64,000 nt of DNA from Phoebastria nigripes. Lineage: Eukaryota; Chordata; Aves; Procellariiformes; Diomedeidae. Position 1 is the first letter of the stretch. Each line of letters starts with the position of its first letter. Under the pieces are notes generated by a model, which worked only from the letters and a program-made list of their open reading frames with translations, had not been told where the DNA came from and made no database searches. Positions 10,573-21,995 of this stretch are shown piece after piece. The translations under genes and the position numbers were made by a program. The DNA lies in NCBI GenBank assembly GCA_035582835.1, contig JAYKAV010002973.1, positions 383,465 through 447,464 on the forward strand. Direction: 5' to 3'.

Positions 10573-12965
10573 TAAAGGCTCTGTAGAGTCTTATATGCTA
10601 AGGAATTCAAATTGAGGACATTTTTCAGTAAGAAATCAGATTGGAGATTACCCTGGAACAGAAAATGTCTGGGTGATGAATGATGAGTAAGTTATGCCTA
10701 TGTTCATCTGATCCTTTCTATTCTTGCATACATTATAGAAAAGCACTGTGTAAGAAAACACAGAAGTAAACCCAGTTGAAAACATGATTCTTGGAAAGGT
10801 CAGTGATGTTTAAAAATGGATCAGCATTTTTGTAATAGCTTTGTCCTCATTCTGCCTGAGGGCAAAACTGAATTTAACATTGTGCTAGTTAAGGTGTTTC
10901 CTACTGTTAATTCATACAAACTATAGCAAGCTCTATTCCACAATTTTTATTACATGTTCCTCTTAACTACCTTTCTAATATATATATGTTTCTCATTACT
11001 TCCCAAGGTCTTAGGGAAAAAAAAAAAAGGAAAAAGAAGATTCAAATAATCTCCTAGAGGAAGCATTGTTTACTTACACTTCCTGCACAATCGTCTCATC
11101 TTAAAAAGATCAGATATGTTAAATCATAATTCCAGTGGCAGAGTGAAGGAAATCTTATAGCAGACCCAAAACACTCAAGGGAAATTAATAGGTGGCAGGA
11201 GTGTTTCAGAAAAGACCTAGAGAACTTAACACAGCAAAAATTAGGGTTAAAAGATCCAGAGCAGTGTAAATGCTAGCCTATAAAACCAAAATATTATTAG
11301 AAATGAGGCTGAGCATCTAGAATAGCTGGATGTTGAAGCAATGATAATCTTAGGAGCCCGGAGAGAATCCGTTGCCCAGAACAGTCAGAAGAACAAAGTT
11401 CTGTAAAAGTTTTGGGACTGAAGCAGACAAAGTAGCTGAGAAGAGAAGATCAAACAGATAGGGTTGCTGAGAGAAGGCGGCCAAAGTTTCCCTGTACTAC
11501 TGCAAATGCAGTGGGAGATGACTGTGCTGGGGAGAGATGTCATGGATATATATTGTTAGAACGTATTCGTAAAATGTATTTTAAGATACATTTCCAGATA
11601 TAGACTAATAATCCATTTACAAACCAGCCACTGGGTCTATTCCTACTTTCTTGGGGTATAGTGATGCACAGGTATTAACTCTGCCCCTAAACAGATTGTT
11701 GGGGATCTGCCCAGCAACAGCTGGTAGAAAGTTTATTATCGTCTTTTTCTTTCCTTTCTCTGATGTGTTTGACTGGGAGGGTACTTTATTTTAATCAACC
11801 AATATAATGTTTCCTAGATATTGTTGCAATCCAGTTTGATTAGCAGCACCACTATAGCTACTTTAAATTATGTCATGAATCAAGGCAGCTTTTAGAAACC
11901 CAAGAGTTAGGAAGTACAGTGATAGCTTTACATTTATTACTATTAAAATTTGCAATTTGACAGGATTTGCAGAAGTCAAGAAGGGAAGATTATGGCAGGT
12001 ATGATAGAAGTGTTTTGAAAATGACTGCTCTAAGCATAAAAAAATCACAAAGTAAAATATTGACCTGAATGCATAGGTGGCACAGACTTAGCTGAAGAAG
12101 AGACAGAGGGTAGGATAACAAAACAGAAAATTGGTAATAACTGTGGAGTGAATATTATCTTGACATTGTCAGTTAAGACAATGCTAATATAACTCTTTTA
12201 AACATTTCTGTGGCTGACTATAGACCTCAGATTTGAGACAGAAAAGTCTGTGTTTTCTACATAATCCTTCCACTAACATTTCGTTGCCTTTAAGAGATGA
12301 AACAAATGAACCATTTTTTTAAATACTGCCTGACACTTTTTTTCACATTTCTATGGGTACTCTTAGCTAAGTAACTATATTCCTTATGTGACAATGCCTT
12401 TGATATATTGAATTGAATTCAGTATGGAATTCTGAGATAAAAGGAATAGATGTAGACCCCAAAACTGCTTGATCAATTTCATGAAACTTTAAATAGTTCT
12501 AAGCCAAGTTCTCTGTAGAAAGCCGTTCTAAAGACAATCAGTGATTAGGGACAGCTTATATTATTCAGAGTGGGATTGGACTTTACTTTCAAACACTTAT
12601 ACACGGATGTATAACAGAGGTGTCCCCAGCTAATCTCAGTGTCTAAGCTGCAAGGCAATGGAAACCTGGGGGATTTGGTTGCCTAAACATGGGTAGGCAG
12701 TGTCAACTGAGATGCTCTGGGTTTTACCAAGGTGTCTGTACAGGGCTGGCATACATGACATTGTATGTCCAAGAGATACACCTCCTTCTGAATTAATATG
12801 GAAGGCAAAACCAATACTCCACAAGGCCCAAAATGGTTTTAGGTGCCTATGTTTAGGCAACTGAATCCTACACATTGTCAACACAGTCAGTGAAGAGTCC
12901 AGAGGTCTATCTAGCAGAATAAATATATGAGTTCATACTACTTGAGAGTGATTTGAACAGCTCTC
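10571..12965. other. AT-rich unique DNA, no gene seen
   Basis: Only a possible inverted-repeat element (12679-12860) is notable. Confidence 0.5.
12679..12860. repeat. Possible old inverted-repeat (MITE-like) element
   Basis: TTGCCTAAACATGGGTAGGCA (12679-12699) is answered by TGCCTATGTTTAGGCAA (12844-12860), an inverted repeat with a 4-base insertion in one arm, enclosing about 145 bp. A related motif (TTAGGCACTTATGTATAAGC, then AGCTGAATCCC) lies near 32372. Fits an ancient non-autonomous DNA transposon; not proven. Confidence 0.35.
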
Positions 12966-13700
12966 CTGACTGTGGTGGTGCATTCCCCCACCCCTCCTCC
13001 TGGGCCGCTCCACAATCTCAGAAACTCCCATTAAACCTTGGCCTTGGTGTAATGAGTCAGGCGGTGAAGCGTCCCTTTACTGTATCAGGAACTCTTGCAT
13101 AGCTGAGGTTGAGGAAGGTACTGATCGTACCAGAAACTTCCGCTGCCTGGCCCAAGTGGAGGACGAGAGTGGGGATAATTGTCATCCCCTTATCTGAGAT
13201 ACCCTTTTCTGAGTCGTAGCTCAAGTGGAACGATACCATTGTTACTGAAACCTTGAGAGTTTTGACGGATGACTAAAGTCAACCATCTTGCGACCCTATA
13301 AACAGTGGTCCCAAGTGAGGCCCTTTGAGCTCTCCTGGACCACAGCAGGCTGCGCCCAGAATCTCCCTCTGAGTGGAACGCTTCTCAGAGTTCACGAACT
13401 CTCGAGTCTGCAATATTCGGAGGACCGTTGCTGGGACCTGGGCTGCAACACTCCTTGGCTGGAACACTCCTTGAGGCTCAACCTTTTGCCCATTGAGAAA
13501 TGCCAAGACATTTGACATGAGTATTTCACTGAACTAGAGGGGAATTTTTAACAGGTATACCTTTCTATATTTATCTATTTTTGTGTCTGTGTGTGTGAAT
13601 TGATGGAGGTACCTGCTAGCAAATATAGTCTGCTAAAATCTCATGATCTATCTGAAGATTGGGAATGAACCTTAGACTGCTGCTAAACCCATATAATCCT

Positions 13701-14048
13701 TTAGACATAAACCGTTGACCAGGTCTGGGACTAGGGGTGGATCCAGCTGGGTCTACTCTGAATCTTGTGACTCAACGGGAGGGTTTCTTTACCCTTTTTT
13801 GTATTAAATATAAATCATTGACCAGGTCTGGGACTAGGGGTAGATCCAGCCCCACCTAGACTCCTCTCTGAGAAGGCATTTAGAAAGCAAGAGAGTCTAC
13901 TCTGAACCTCGTGACTCAACGGGAGGGTCTCCTTACCCTTTTTGTATTAGACATAAACAGTTGACCAAGTCTGCGACTAAGACTGGAGCCAGCCGGGTCT
14001 TCTCTGAACCTCGTGATTCAACGGGAGGGTCTCCCTTAACCTTTTTGT
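13701..14048 (+). repeat. Three-unit subrepeat array inside family A LTR
   Basis: Units begin ACATAAACCGTTGACCAGG, ATATAAATCATTGACCAGG and ACATAAACAGTTGACCAAG, and each ends near GACTCAACGGGAGGGT (unit 3 reads GATTCAACGG). Unit 2 has an extra 40-odd bases (CACCTAGACTCCTCTCTGAG and on). The minus sister copy at 25679 has two units and the 23450 copy has one, so copy number varies by whole units. Confidence 0.85.
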
Positions 14049-14091
14049 CCTCGGCCTCTGTATAAATCATTCCAACTCAATTCTAACANGA

Positions 14092-14251
14092 TATCCTGGT
14101 TTTGGCTGGGATAGAGTTAATTTTCTTCCTAGTAGCTGGTATAGTGCTGTGTTTTGGATTTAGTATGAGAATAATGTTGATAACACACTGATGTTTTAGT
14201 TGTTGCTAAGTAGTGTTTACACTAGTCAAGGACTTTTCAGCTTCCCATGCT
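14092..14251 (+). mobile_element. Family B LTR, 5' fragment nested in family A LTR
   Basis: Begins TATCCTGGTTTTGGCTGGG (terminal TG mutated to TA) and matches the first 160 bp of family B to CAGCTTCCCATGC, then stops abruptly. The 3' end of the insert and about 20 bp of the host LTR are missing, so a deletion followed insertion. An ambiguous base (N) sits next to the left junction, at 14089. Confidence 0.85.
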
Positions 14252-14680
14252 TTTTTTCTTTGTATGCTTCATCCATGTAATAAGTGATAGAGTGAACCTT
14301 GCCATCGAACTCTGTTAAGTTGCACTTTTATAAATTTCTATTAAAATCACTTTCCGCTAATACCTTTGACAGTGATTCTTTAAGTGGCCTCTAAACTACT
14401 CATTCGTGACACTGACCTCACAGCATATAATTCAGTCATCTAAGAATGGGCAACTAGTGTTATTTAAGTTGCTATAGGGAAACTTTCCTGGCTGCTGATC
14501 CAGAATGATACGGATTTCCATGTTGTATGCACCAGTCCTGAGAGGATGTCTCAGATGATAACCAAGGATTTCCCATGCAACGGAGTCAAGCATTAAATGT
14601 CTATGGTCAAGAAAGAAGGCTTTATTAGTTAAAACAAATTAAAAATCAAGTTATTTTGGAAACAGAACTGAAGGACTCAG

Positions 14681-14917
14681 AACTAAAGAAAGAAATTTTT
14701 TACGATGAGGGTGGTAAAACACTGGAACAGGTTGCCCAGAGAGGTGGTAGATACCCCATCCCTGGAAACATTCAAGGTCAGGTTGGATGGGGCTCTGAGC
14801 AACCAGATCTAGTTGAAGATGTCCCTGCCCATGGCAGGGGGGTTCGACTAGATGATGTTTAAAGGTGCCTTCTGACCCAAACCATTCTATGATTCTATGA
14901 TTGTATGATTCTATGAC
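14681..14917 (+). mobile_element. CR1 LINE, short 3' end
   Basis: Carries the end of ORF2 (AAGAAATTTTTTACGATGAG, GAACAGGTTGCCCAGAGAGG), the GATGTCCCTGCCCATGG block, and four ATTCTATG-type tail units at 14884-14917. Heavily 5'-truncated, as is usual for CR1. Confidence 0.95.
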
Positions 14918-17900
14918 TCCTCTTTGGAAGGCAATGGTATAACAAATTCCCTGTCTGGAAGCTGAAATTAGACAAAGTTAAACTACAGTTATTTACCCAT
15001 TTTCTGGCATGAGTGATGGCAAGAACACTGGAACATTATGTCAATTAATCTTGATTCACTACTGCTAGAAAACGTTTCTTTGAGATTCGATATATTGTGA
15101 TTTATATTAAGATATGCTCTAATTCAAGTCCAGTTACTGGACTTCTAGAACAAATGAATTCATTAGATTTCATTAGATAATGAAATTATTATACAAGCAA
15201 TCAGATTAGGTCATAGGACATATATTTGGACTGTGACCCTGTGGCCTATAGTGTGTTTCAGAATTCAAGTCCTTTTGGGGTGGTGTTAGAGAGCTAGAGG
15301 ATGACTGAGAGCAAAGACACGAGGGAATACGGTGTCAGCTTCAAAGTGGGATCAAGAATTGGAGGTTCCAGAAGAATAAAACAACACTTCTTGTTGGAGT
15401 AACAAGAAGAGAAAGAGGAATCTATGTGTACTCACTTTCATTGACAACTAGTTGGAAGATGCTGCCACTTTCACTACTTTGTGTATCACAGCTCCTATTT
15501 TTACTATAAATATCCCTAGAGTCAAGGTGACAATTCAGCAATAACAGTGTATTTCTTTTGCAAAATATAGAGTGGGGCATCTGCAGGAATGCTATCAACA
15601 GCCTGCATGTACCACATGAACTACTCACTAAGTATCATTTCTGAAATACTTCAGAAAAAGGCAGTTTCCCTTTTATATAGGCTGGCACTGACAGGAGACA
15701 ACCAAAATACTTTGTGCAACTTTGCAAACTCTTTCTCTCCAGTGGAGATGTGGAAATGACAAGATTGAGGACCATGTTTACCATTTGTGTCTGTCCCAGG
15801 TGCTTATTATTTCTGATAAGAAAAATTTGGTATATGACTTACAGGAGAGTTTGTGCAAATGCCATCTTTTGTTTACTGTTTGACTCTGACAGTCTGTGAT
15901 TTCCTAGACAGACAATAGGAATGTAAGAAGAAAGTTAACTATTACTCACAGTCTGCTGTCAGTTTAAGCATTCACAACCTGTCACATCTTGCGAGAACTG
16001 AAGATGCAAATCAGTCTGTCTCTGCAGCAGCTCAAAAAAATGTGCCAGATGGAATGCATTCCATTAGATGCTTGAATTGCTTGAAAAGCAACATAAATCT
16101 ATTAATGAATGTACATTACTAACACTAATGAGCTCCTCTGTATCATTGAGAAAATACAGAATACACAATGTCTAGAAATCTGCATTCAGCTTAAAGGATA
16201 CCTTTAAAACTGCTGAACTAGTTAAAAAAGCCTAATTAAATCATAAGACTTTCTTACAAATTTACATTTTTCTAAGTCAAAGTTACATGGAACTTACCTT
16301 TTTAATTTTATTTTCTCACCCANTGATTTTATTGATTTCTACTGCAGCAGTGATACAAAGATGACTTGAGATTTACGTTTGGCTTTATATTGCAAGGACC
16401 TTTCCAAGCCACACTTTTCTAAAGAAATTGACATTAAAAGGTGTAAAAAGATATCTGTATCTTTATCTATCTGTTGATCTATCCACACTTATTCATACAA
16501 ATGTTCATGTTTCTTTAGACCACACCTTTTTGATCTTTTCTTTGTGTACAAATCACCGAACACAAAGTTCTCCCATTGATAAAAGAATAGACTTTTAGCA
16601 AAATATAATCTCTAAGTAAACTTTCTAGTTTAAAGCATTAAATAAATAGAGTACATACCATTTTATATTGTTATTTTTAACAGAAAAAAACATTGGTTTA
16701 TGCATATTAAAGATTTATGTTTATTTTGTACTGTAACTTTGTAAGATACTCTTTGATTTTATGGGGTGTTAATCTACTAACAACAGACACTACAATGCCC
16801 CTGACTTTAAGTTTGAGGAAATTTTTTTTTGCTATCTAGTGTCTGTATGACCATATGCCATTCCGTTCATGAATTATTAATGCTGCAGGAAATAATAGAT
16901 GTTTTAAAAAGTCTATGACAATAGGGCAACATTTTGTTTTCTCTGAAGGATGTCTGCCATACCACTTACACAAGCCAGACTAAAGACTCTTTCCTTTTAT
17001 ATTTCACTCTCTCTGTCCTCCAAATGCATCTTTTATAACTTGAATTTAGCTGGTTCCATTTGATCCTCTGATCACCAACCTTCCTCGCTGGTTCTGTGAA
17101 GCTGAACTTTATCTTTGAACTTACATTCTTCAACATGATTTGTACATTTTTGCTAACAGGGTTGTTACACATTCCTTTTATAGCAAAGAGAATGATTTAG
17201 ACATTATGATGGATAGGATTAACATAAGCCCAGAAAAATGTTTCAGCCCAATCTGTTTTTAAAGAATTTAAATTGTCACTTAAAAAAAAGGTTGTAATCC
17301 TTATGCTTGCCATGATGCTCTGAAATACCATAATGAAGTGCATAGGGTGTGGACAAGAAAACACTAAATGTAAGCAGAATTAGCTCTAAATGTAAGCAGA
17401 ATTAGCACAGAAATATGACAGCTAAACAAAATTATGAGATTTTTGCTAGTATTAATTGGAGTTCATTTTCTTCATGAGCTTTCAACACAAAAGTTTAGAT
17501 TTTCAATAGAAATTAAGGAAATGAGACTATGATTTTTTGAATATAAAGAAGAGATCTATTTTTCTAAACATCTTTTGATAATTTAATTCTCATCACACCA
17601 AATGTGAGTGGGACTAAATTTCAATGGATTAATTAAAATATTTTTAGTTAAATGAAATAAAAAAATATNTTTTTTTTACTGTCTAATTTTATTTTATAAT
17701 GTTGAGAACTGCCAAGTACTTTTTGAAAGCATTTTGCAGACATGGTGCATATGCTTGTACCATTGAATGCCATCTGCTGTCTAGGCTTAAATGCACACTG
17801 ATTTTACTTTTAATTCATAATGAACATGAAAAACGAATGTGACCCATGTACTGCAATTCGGCTCAGTCATTGGCAGGTGCACACTTGAGGCATAAAACAT

Positions 17901-19049
17901 CTTTTTAATTATAAAATGGCTATTTACAAGTTCCCAGGTGGGTAAGTAACCATTAGTCACAAATAATTGCATGCCAGCCCATTATGGTCCCAACCACTGT
18001 ACTGGAAAAAAAAAACTAGAAAGATGAAAGGATAAAGCATTCCCTTACTAATAACTATATAACAGTTATATAATTTATAATGCCAAATTTAAATCTAACA
18101 AAGACTTTAAAAACTTTGTTTAACATGTAAATGGAGACCTGCAAGCACAGAGTCGGGAACATTAAGGATATCTAAGTAAAGTTATAAAATACCCTATGAT
18201 GCTTTTTTTATATTTGCCCTGTGGTTTTCTATTGACATTAAAGTTCCACTGTTGAAATGTATTTGCCTCAGTCTTCAAATACCTGCTCAACAGAAAAATA
18301 AATGTCTGCACATGCTCTAATTTATCACCCTGTATAGCAGAAGATGACAAATTATCCAGAACAAGCCATAGTCTGAATGCTGACTACTTTGATCCCCACC
18401 CAGAAAAAAAAAACTTAATTATGTAATAAATGCATGAATTGTGAATGATTCCTCAAAAATTTCATGTAGAATCACAATGCCAAATTGTGTTCGGATGTAC
18501 AGTCTTGTCTTCACTAAAGACAGTAACAGAATTCTCCCAAATTCAATTGGACAAAATTCTTCCTATAATGTTTAACATCACAGCCATGATTTGCTAGATT
18601 GTAATGTATTTAGCAAAGAAGAATTACTGCTGTTCATGTAACTTATGGAACTGTGCATAGAATAGAAGTTTTCTTTCTTTAATGTCTTGCCTGAACATTG
18701 TTTTTATTCCTCTTTCCATTGAAAATTAGACTAACTTAGTCATACTCTCTGTGTTGTGTGTCTGTCTGGCTTTGTATTTTCCCCTAGCAATTTATTCATT
18801 CATTGGCGGCTGTGAAATTTAACAGAAGGATGGAACTTCTGAGGCTACACCTATACTACTTTTCTTGGGAAAAATTTCTATATCTTGGAAATGGTCCATT
18901 TTAGGGAAATTTCTGCATTGTGGGCTCATGACTTGTTAGATACTTCACTTGTAACATCACCTTATGTCAGGAACATAGCAGGGAGAAGAGAGAGAAGACT
19001 GGGCAGTGTACTGGCATCCTGATTTTTAACTGCTGATGAGCAGTGTTTT
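14918..19049. other. AT-rich unique DNA, no gene seen
   Basis: About 4 kb with no recognised repeat family or exon. A 22 bp tandem duplication (17364-17407) and two single ambiguous bases (16322 and 17668) are the only features. Confidence 0.55.
17364..17407. repeat. 22 bp tandem duplication
   Basis: CTAAATGTAAGCAGAATTAG plus two bases occurs twice (17364-17385 and 17386-17407), differing only at the last base. Recent slippage. Confidence 0.93.
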
Positions 19050-19236
19050 TCACCCTATCTTAAATATGTTATCACAGAGGCACTACCAACATCACTGATG
19101 GGCTCAGCTTTGGCCGGCAGCGGGTCCATCTTGGAGCTGTCTCTGTCAGACATGGGGGAAGCTTGTGGCATCTTCTCACAGAAGCCATCCCTGCAGCCCT
19201 ACTGTTACCAAAACCTTGACACCTAAACCCAATACA
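19050..19236 (-). mobile_element. Family C LTR, 5' fragment
   Basis: Read on the minus strand it begins TGTATTGGGTTTAGGTGTCAAGG, continues GGTTTTGGTAACAGTAGGG, and stops just after the TATA-like ATATTTAAG. Only about the first 190 bp of the 1.06 kb LTR remain. Confidence 0.82.
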
Positions 19237-20639
19237 TCTATGTTGTTACACTACATGTTAATGCACGGCAGATTCATACATCTAGTCCAGGCAAGGGTGT
19301 CCTTAGTCTGTGTCTGCTCTACAGAGCTATGCTGCTGACAGAAGGGTTGCATCTGTCCTGCTGTTAAAGTAAAATGTTGCCATTTCCATTATATGCACAA
19401 ACTTCATTTTCAGTAGTGAAAACTATACGAGCCATTTTATCATCTTCTGGATCTCTTCTCTGCCCCAACTTTTTGCAATAAGTACGTATTATACTTCTCA
19501 TATATGATTCACAGTGAATAGATCTCACATTTACAATACCTTACTACTGAGCAATTATCATCCATTTCTGACAGAAGACAATAATAATAATAAAAAAGAC
19601 TGATTAAACTGTATCCCTGTATAAGCAGTGATACCATTCCTCAGATGAACATATGCCTGAGTTTCACCAGACCTGAATATCTTTTATTTCAGTGTTCTGT
19701 GAGAATAAAGCTGTGAACTAGAACAATGTATGACTAAGCCCTTTGGGACATCTGTAGGTGAGGTTTTTGTTTGTTTTTTCTCTTGTGACTGGAAAGTAGA
19801 AAGGATCTGAAGATGTAATCATTGGAAAAAAATTAAAAAAAAAAAAAGAGAATAGTCGTATACATAGAATATTTTGACTGATATATGAAATTGTTTGTCC
19901 AGGTGCACTGGATGGGTGTGAGGGCAGTGCAGGGCTGTCCTTCCTTGCTCCAGCTCAGGGGTGCATGAGTAAATTCGCTAGCCAGAGCAGCAGGGCACCT
20001 GCAACAACAGAGTTAGAAAGCGCTGATGAAACCATGAAGGCAGGAACAGGCGTGACTTTGTCCCCCTTTCATTGGGAAGTACAACGAAAAAGAGTCATTC
20101 CCGGCACAGAAGAGTGAACCCTTACTGGCAGCAACTATGGTGTTTCTTTGGTCCCTTCTCCACACATGTGATACCCTCAGAGCACGGCAAGTTGACAGAG
20201 ATGTGCAGTGCCCTTTGCCAGGCAGTCGGGCTTGGCAGGGAGCCCCCGGGGAGCTGTGATGTGTCTTTTCCAAAGCCCGAGCAGTAGCAGCATCCCTCGC
20301 TGTCCCTTGCTAGAAACTGGGGTTGGCAGGCAAAACACAATCCTGTGGGCAGAGCCGCCGAGCTGTCCAGGACTGCACTGCTTCTAAGACTGAGACCTTC
20401 GTTCTGCAAAACAGTGTGCTGAGCTGTCCTGGGCCATCCTGGGCTGCTCTGCTCTCTGGTGAGCAGTGCAAGGGAAAAAATCTGAAGACACCAGGCTAGA
20501 TCCCTTTGGTGCAGGGCCTAGATGGTTGTGCCTTTTTTTTTAAATTATTTTTGTTTATTGGTTTTGGTTATTTTCTCTCAATTATCTCAGATGCTTTGCC
20601 CAGTGCAGCCCAGAGTACCACTCTCTGTGTTTGCCGCAA
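19237..20639. other. Unique DNA with a GC-rich stretch
   Basis: AT-rich to about 19880, then clearly GC-richer to about 20530. Open frames in both strands of the GC-rich part (for example 20122-20409 minus) show no recognisable domain. It could be internal sequence of an unrecognised LTR element, because a family C LTR end follows at 21027. Confidence 0.4.
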
Positions 20640-20760
20640 GGGACTGGCTGGCTCCTTTTCAACTTGCTGTCCACCATGACCCCTAGGTCCTTTTCTGCCA
20701 CACTGACTTCCAGCAGCTTTGCCAAGCTGCTTTTGATCATGAGTATGTGTGGGTGTTTTC
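20640..20760 (-). mobile_element. CR1 LINE, small ORF2 fragment
   Basis: Minus-strand translation reads SVAEKDLGVMVDSKLKRSQ, the conserved segment just before the ORF2 C-terminus. Neither end of the insertion is clear and no tail repeat is present. Confidence 0.5.
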
Positions 20761-21026
20761 CGGGATGTTTCGTGCCCGTACCGGTGCCATCAGCAGTCGG
20801 TCCCACCCTCTTTCTGCAGGTCTTGCTGTGCCACTGCCATGAGGGTTAGAAGGGCATGTTTCCTCCAGACAAAGCAGGGGTCCAAATGGAAAGGCTCTCT
20901 CTTGTTACGGGACAGGGAGAAAGAGAATACACCTTGGCGACAGAGTCCAGAGATGGAGTTTCCTCAGAACTCCATCTTTATCTTTTTTTCCATAGGCAGC
21001 ATCCCTGGCACTCTGGCTCATGCGGA

Positions 21027-21221
21027 GGCAATAAATTAAATTAATTTCCCCAAGTCGAGTCTGTTTTGCCCAGTGCAGTACAATAACTGGTAAGTGATCT
21101 CCCTGTCCTTATCTTGACCCAAAAGCTTTTCATCGTATTTTCTCCCCCTGTCTTGTTGAGATAGGGGAGTGATAGAGCAGCTTGCTGGGCACCTGGCAGC
21201 TAGCCAAGGTCAACCCACCAA
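21027..21221 (+). mobile_element. Family C LTR, 3' fragment
   Basis: From GGCAATAAATTAAATTAATT through the GTCGAGTCTGTTTTGCCC block to CAACCCACCAAA this matches the last 190 bp of the LTRs at 8565 and 32680, including the AATAAA signal. The sequence just upstream (20800-21026) does not match those LTRs. Confidence 0.8.
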
Positions 21222-21384
21222 AATAGAAATAGGTCTGTAAAGTGAAACAGGTAGTGCTGTGACCGAGATGTCCATAGTGTCTACAATGGGGGGGTGATTT
21301 CTTTGAATAAGCTCTTGTCTGGTCCTGTAGACTGCATGCCTACTATAGGCCAGAAGACATTGGATGCACTTCTTCTTGTATAGT

Positions 21385-21990
21385 TGTACTGGTTTTGGCT
21401 GGGATAGAGTTACTTTTCTTCACAGTAGCTGGTAAAGGGCTATGTTTTGGATTTGTGCTGACAACAGTGTTGATAATACAGAGATGTTTTCGTTATTGCT
21501 CAGCAGTGCTTACACAGAGTCAAGGCCTTGTCTGCTTCTCACACCACCCCACCAGTGAGTAGGCTGGGGGTGCACAAGAATCTGGGAGGGGACACAGCTG
21601 GGACAGCTGACCCCAACTGACTAAAGGGATATTCCATACCATATGACATCATTCTCAGCAATAAAACTAGGGGGAAGGTTGGTGGGGGGGCCGCTGCTCG
21701 GAGACTGGCTGAGCATCAGTTGGTTCATGGTGAGTACTTGTTTTCATTTGCATCACTTGTCTTTCTTGGGTTTTATTTCTCTCTTTGTTATTTTCCTTTT
21801 CATTACAATTTATTATTATTATTATTATTGTTATTGTTATTGTTATTTTATTTCCATTATTAAACAGTTTTTATCTCAACCCACGAGTTTTCTCACTTTT
21901 ACCCTTCCAATTCTCTTCCCCCATCCCACTGATGGGGGTGAATGAGAGGCTGTGTGGTGCTTAGTTGCCAGCTGGGGTTAAGCCATGACA
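21385..21990 (+). mobile_element. Solo LTR, family B (606 bp)
   Basis: Starts TGTACTGGTTTTGGCTGGG and ends GGGTTAAGCCATGACA. Perfect 5 bp duplication ATAGT at 21380-21384 and 21991-21995. The CRE palindrome of the family is decayed here to TGACATCA (near 21642). A TTA/TTG triplet array (21811-21848) lies just before the ATTAAA polyadenylation signal. It belongs to the sub-group with the GAGTAGGCTGGGGGTGCAC block. Confidence 0.95.
21811..21848 (+). repeat. TTA/TTG triplet array in family B LTR
   Basis: Seven TTA-type units followed by GTTATT units, immediately upstream of CCATTATTAAACAG. A triplet array at the same LTR position exists in the copy at 43637 (ATT/ATC on the sense strand). Confidence 0.9.
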
Positions 21991-21995
21991 ATAGT

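Larger units (their letters stand above)
12971..14411 (+). mobile_element. Solo LTR, family A long form (1441 bp), with nested LTR piece
   Basis: Starts TGTGGTGGTGCATTCCCCC and ends CATTCGTGACA. A perfect 5 bp duplication CTGAC flanks it (12966-12970 and 14412-14416). TATAAA at 13297-13302 fits the U3 promoter. A subrepeat array fills 13701-14048. The 3' part keeps ATTAAA near 14340. Compared with the minus-strand sister at 25679-27127, about 20 bp of the LTR near 14090 is replaced by a family B fragment (14092-14251). Open frames inside it are not genes. Family A is my own label. Confidence 0.9.

Noticed and set aside
10353..10610. Lysine-rich 85-codon frame on the minus strand
   Set aside because: It is a translation of the T-rich tract at 10470-10570.
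13279..13518. Overlapping open frames on both strands
   Set aside because: They lie in the transcribed part of a family A LTR with clear target-site duplication; no protein family is seen.
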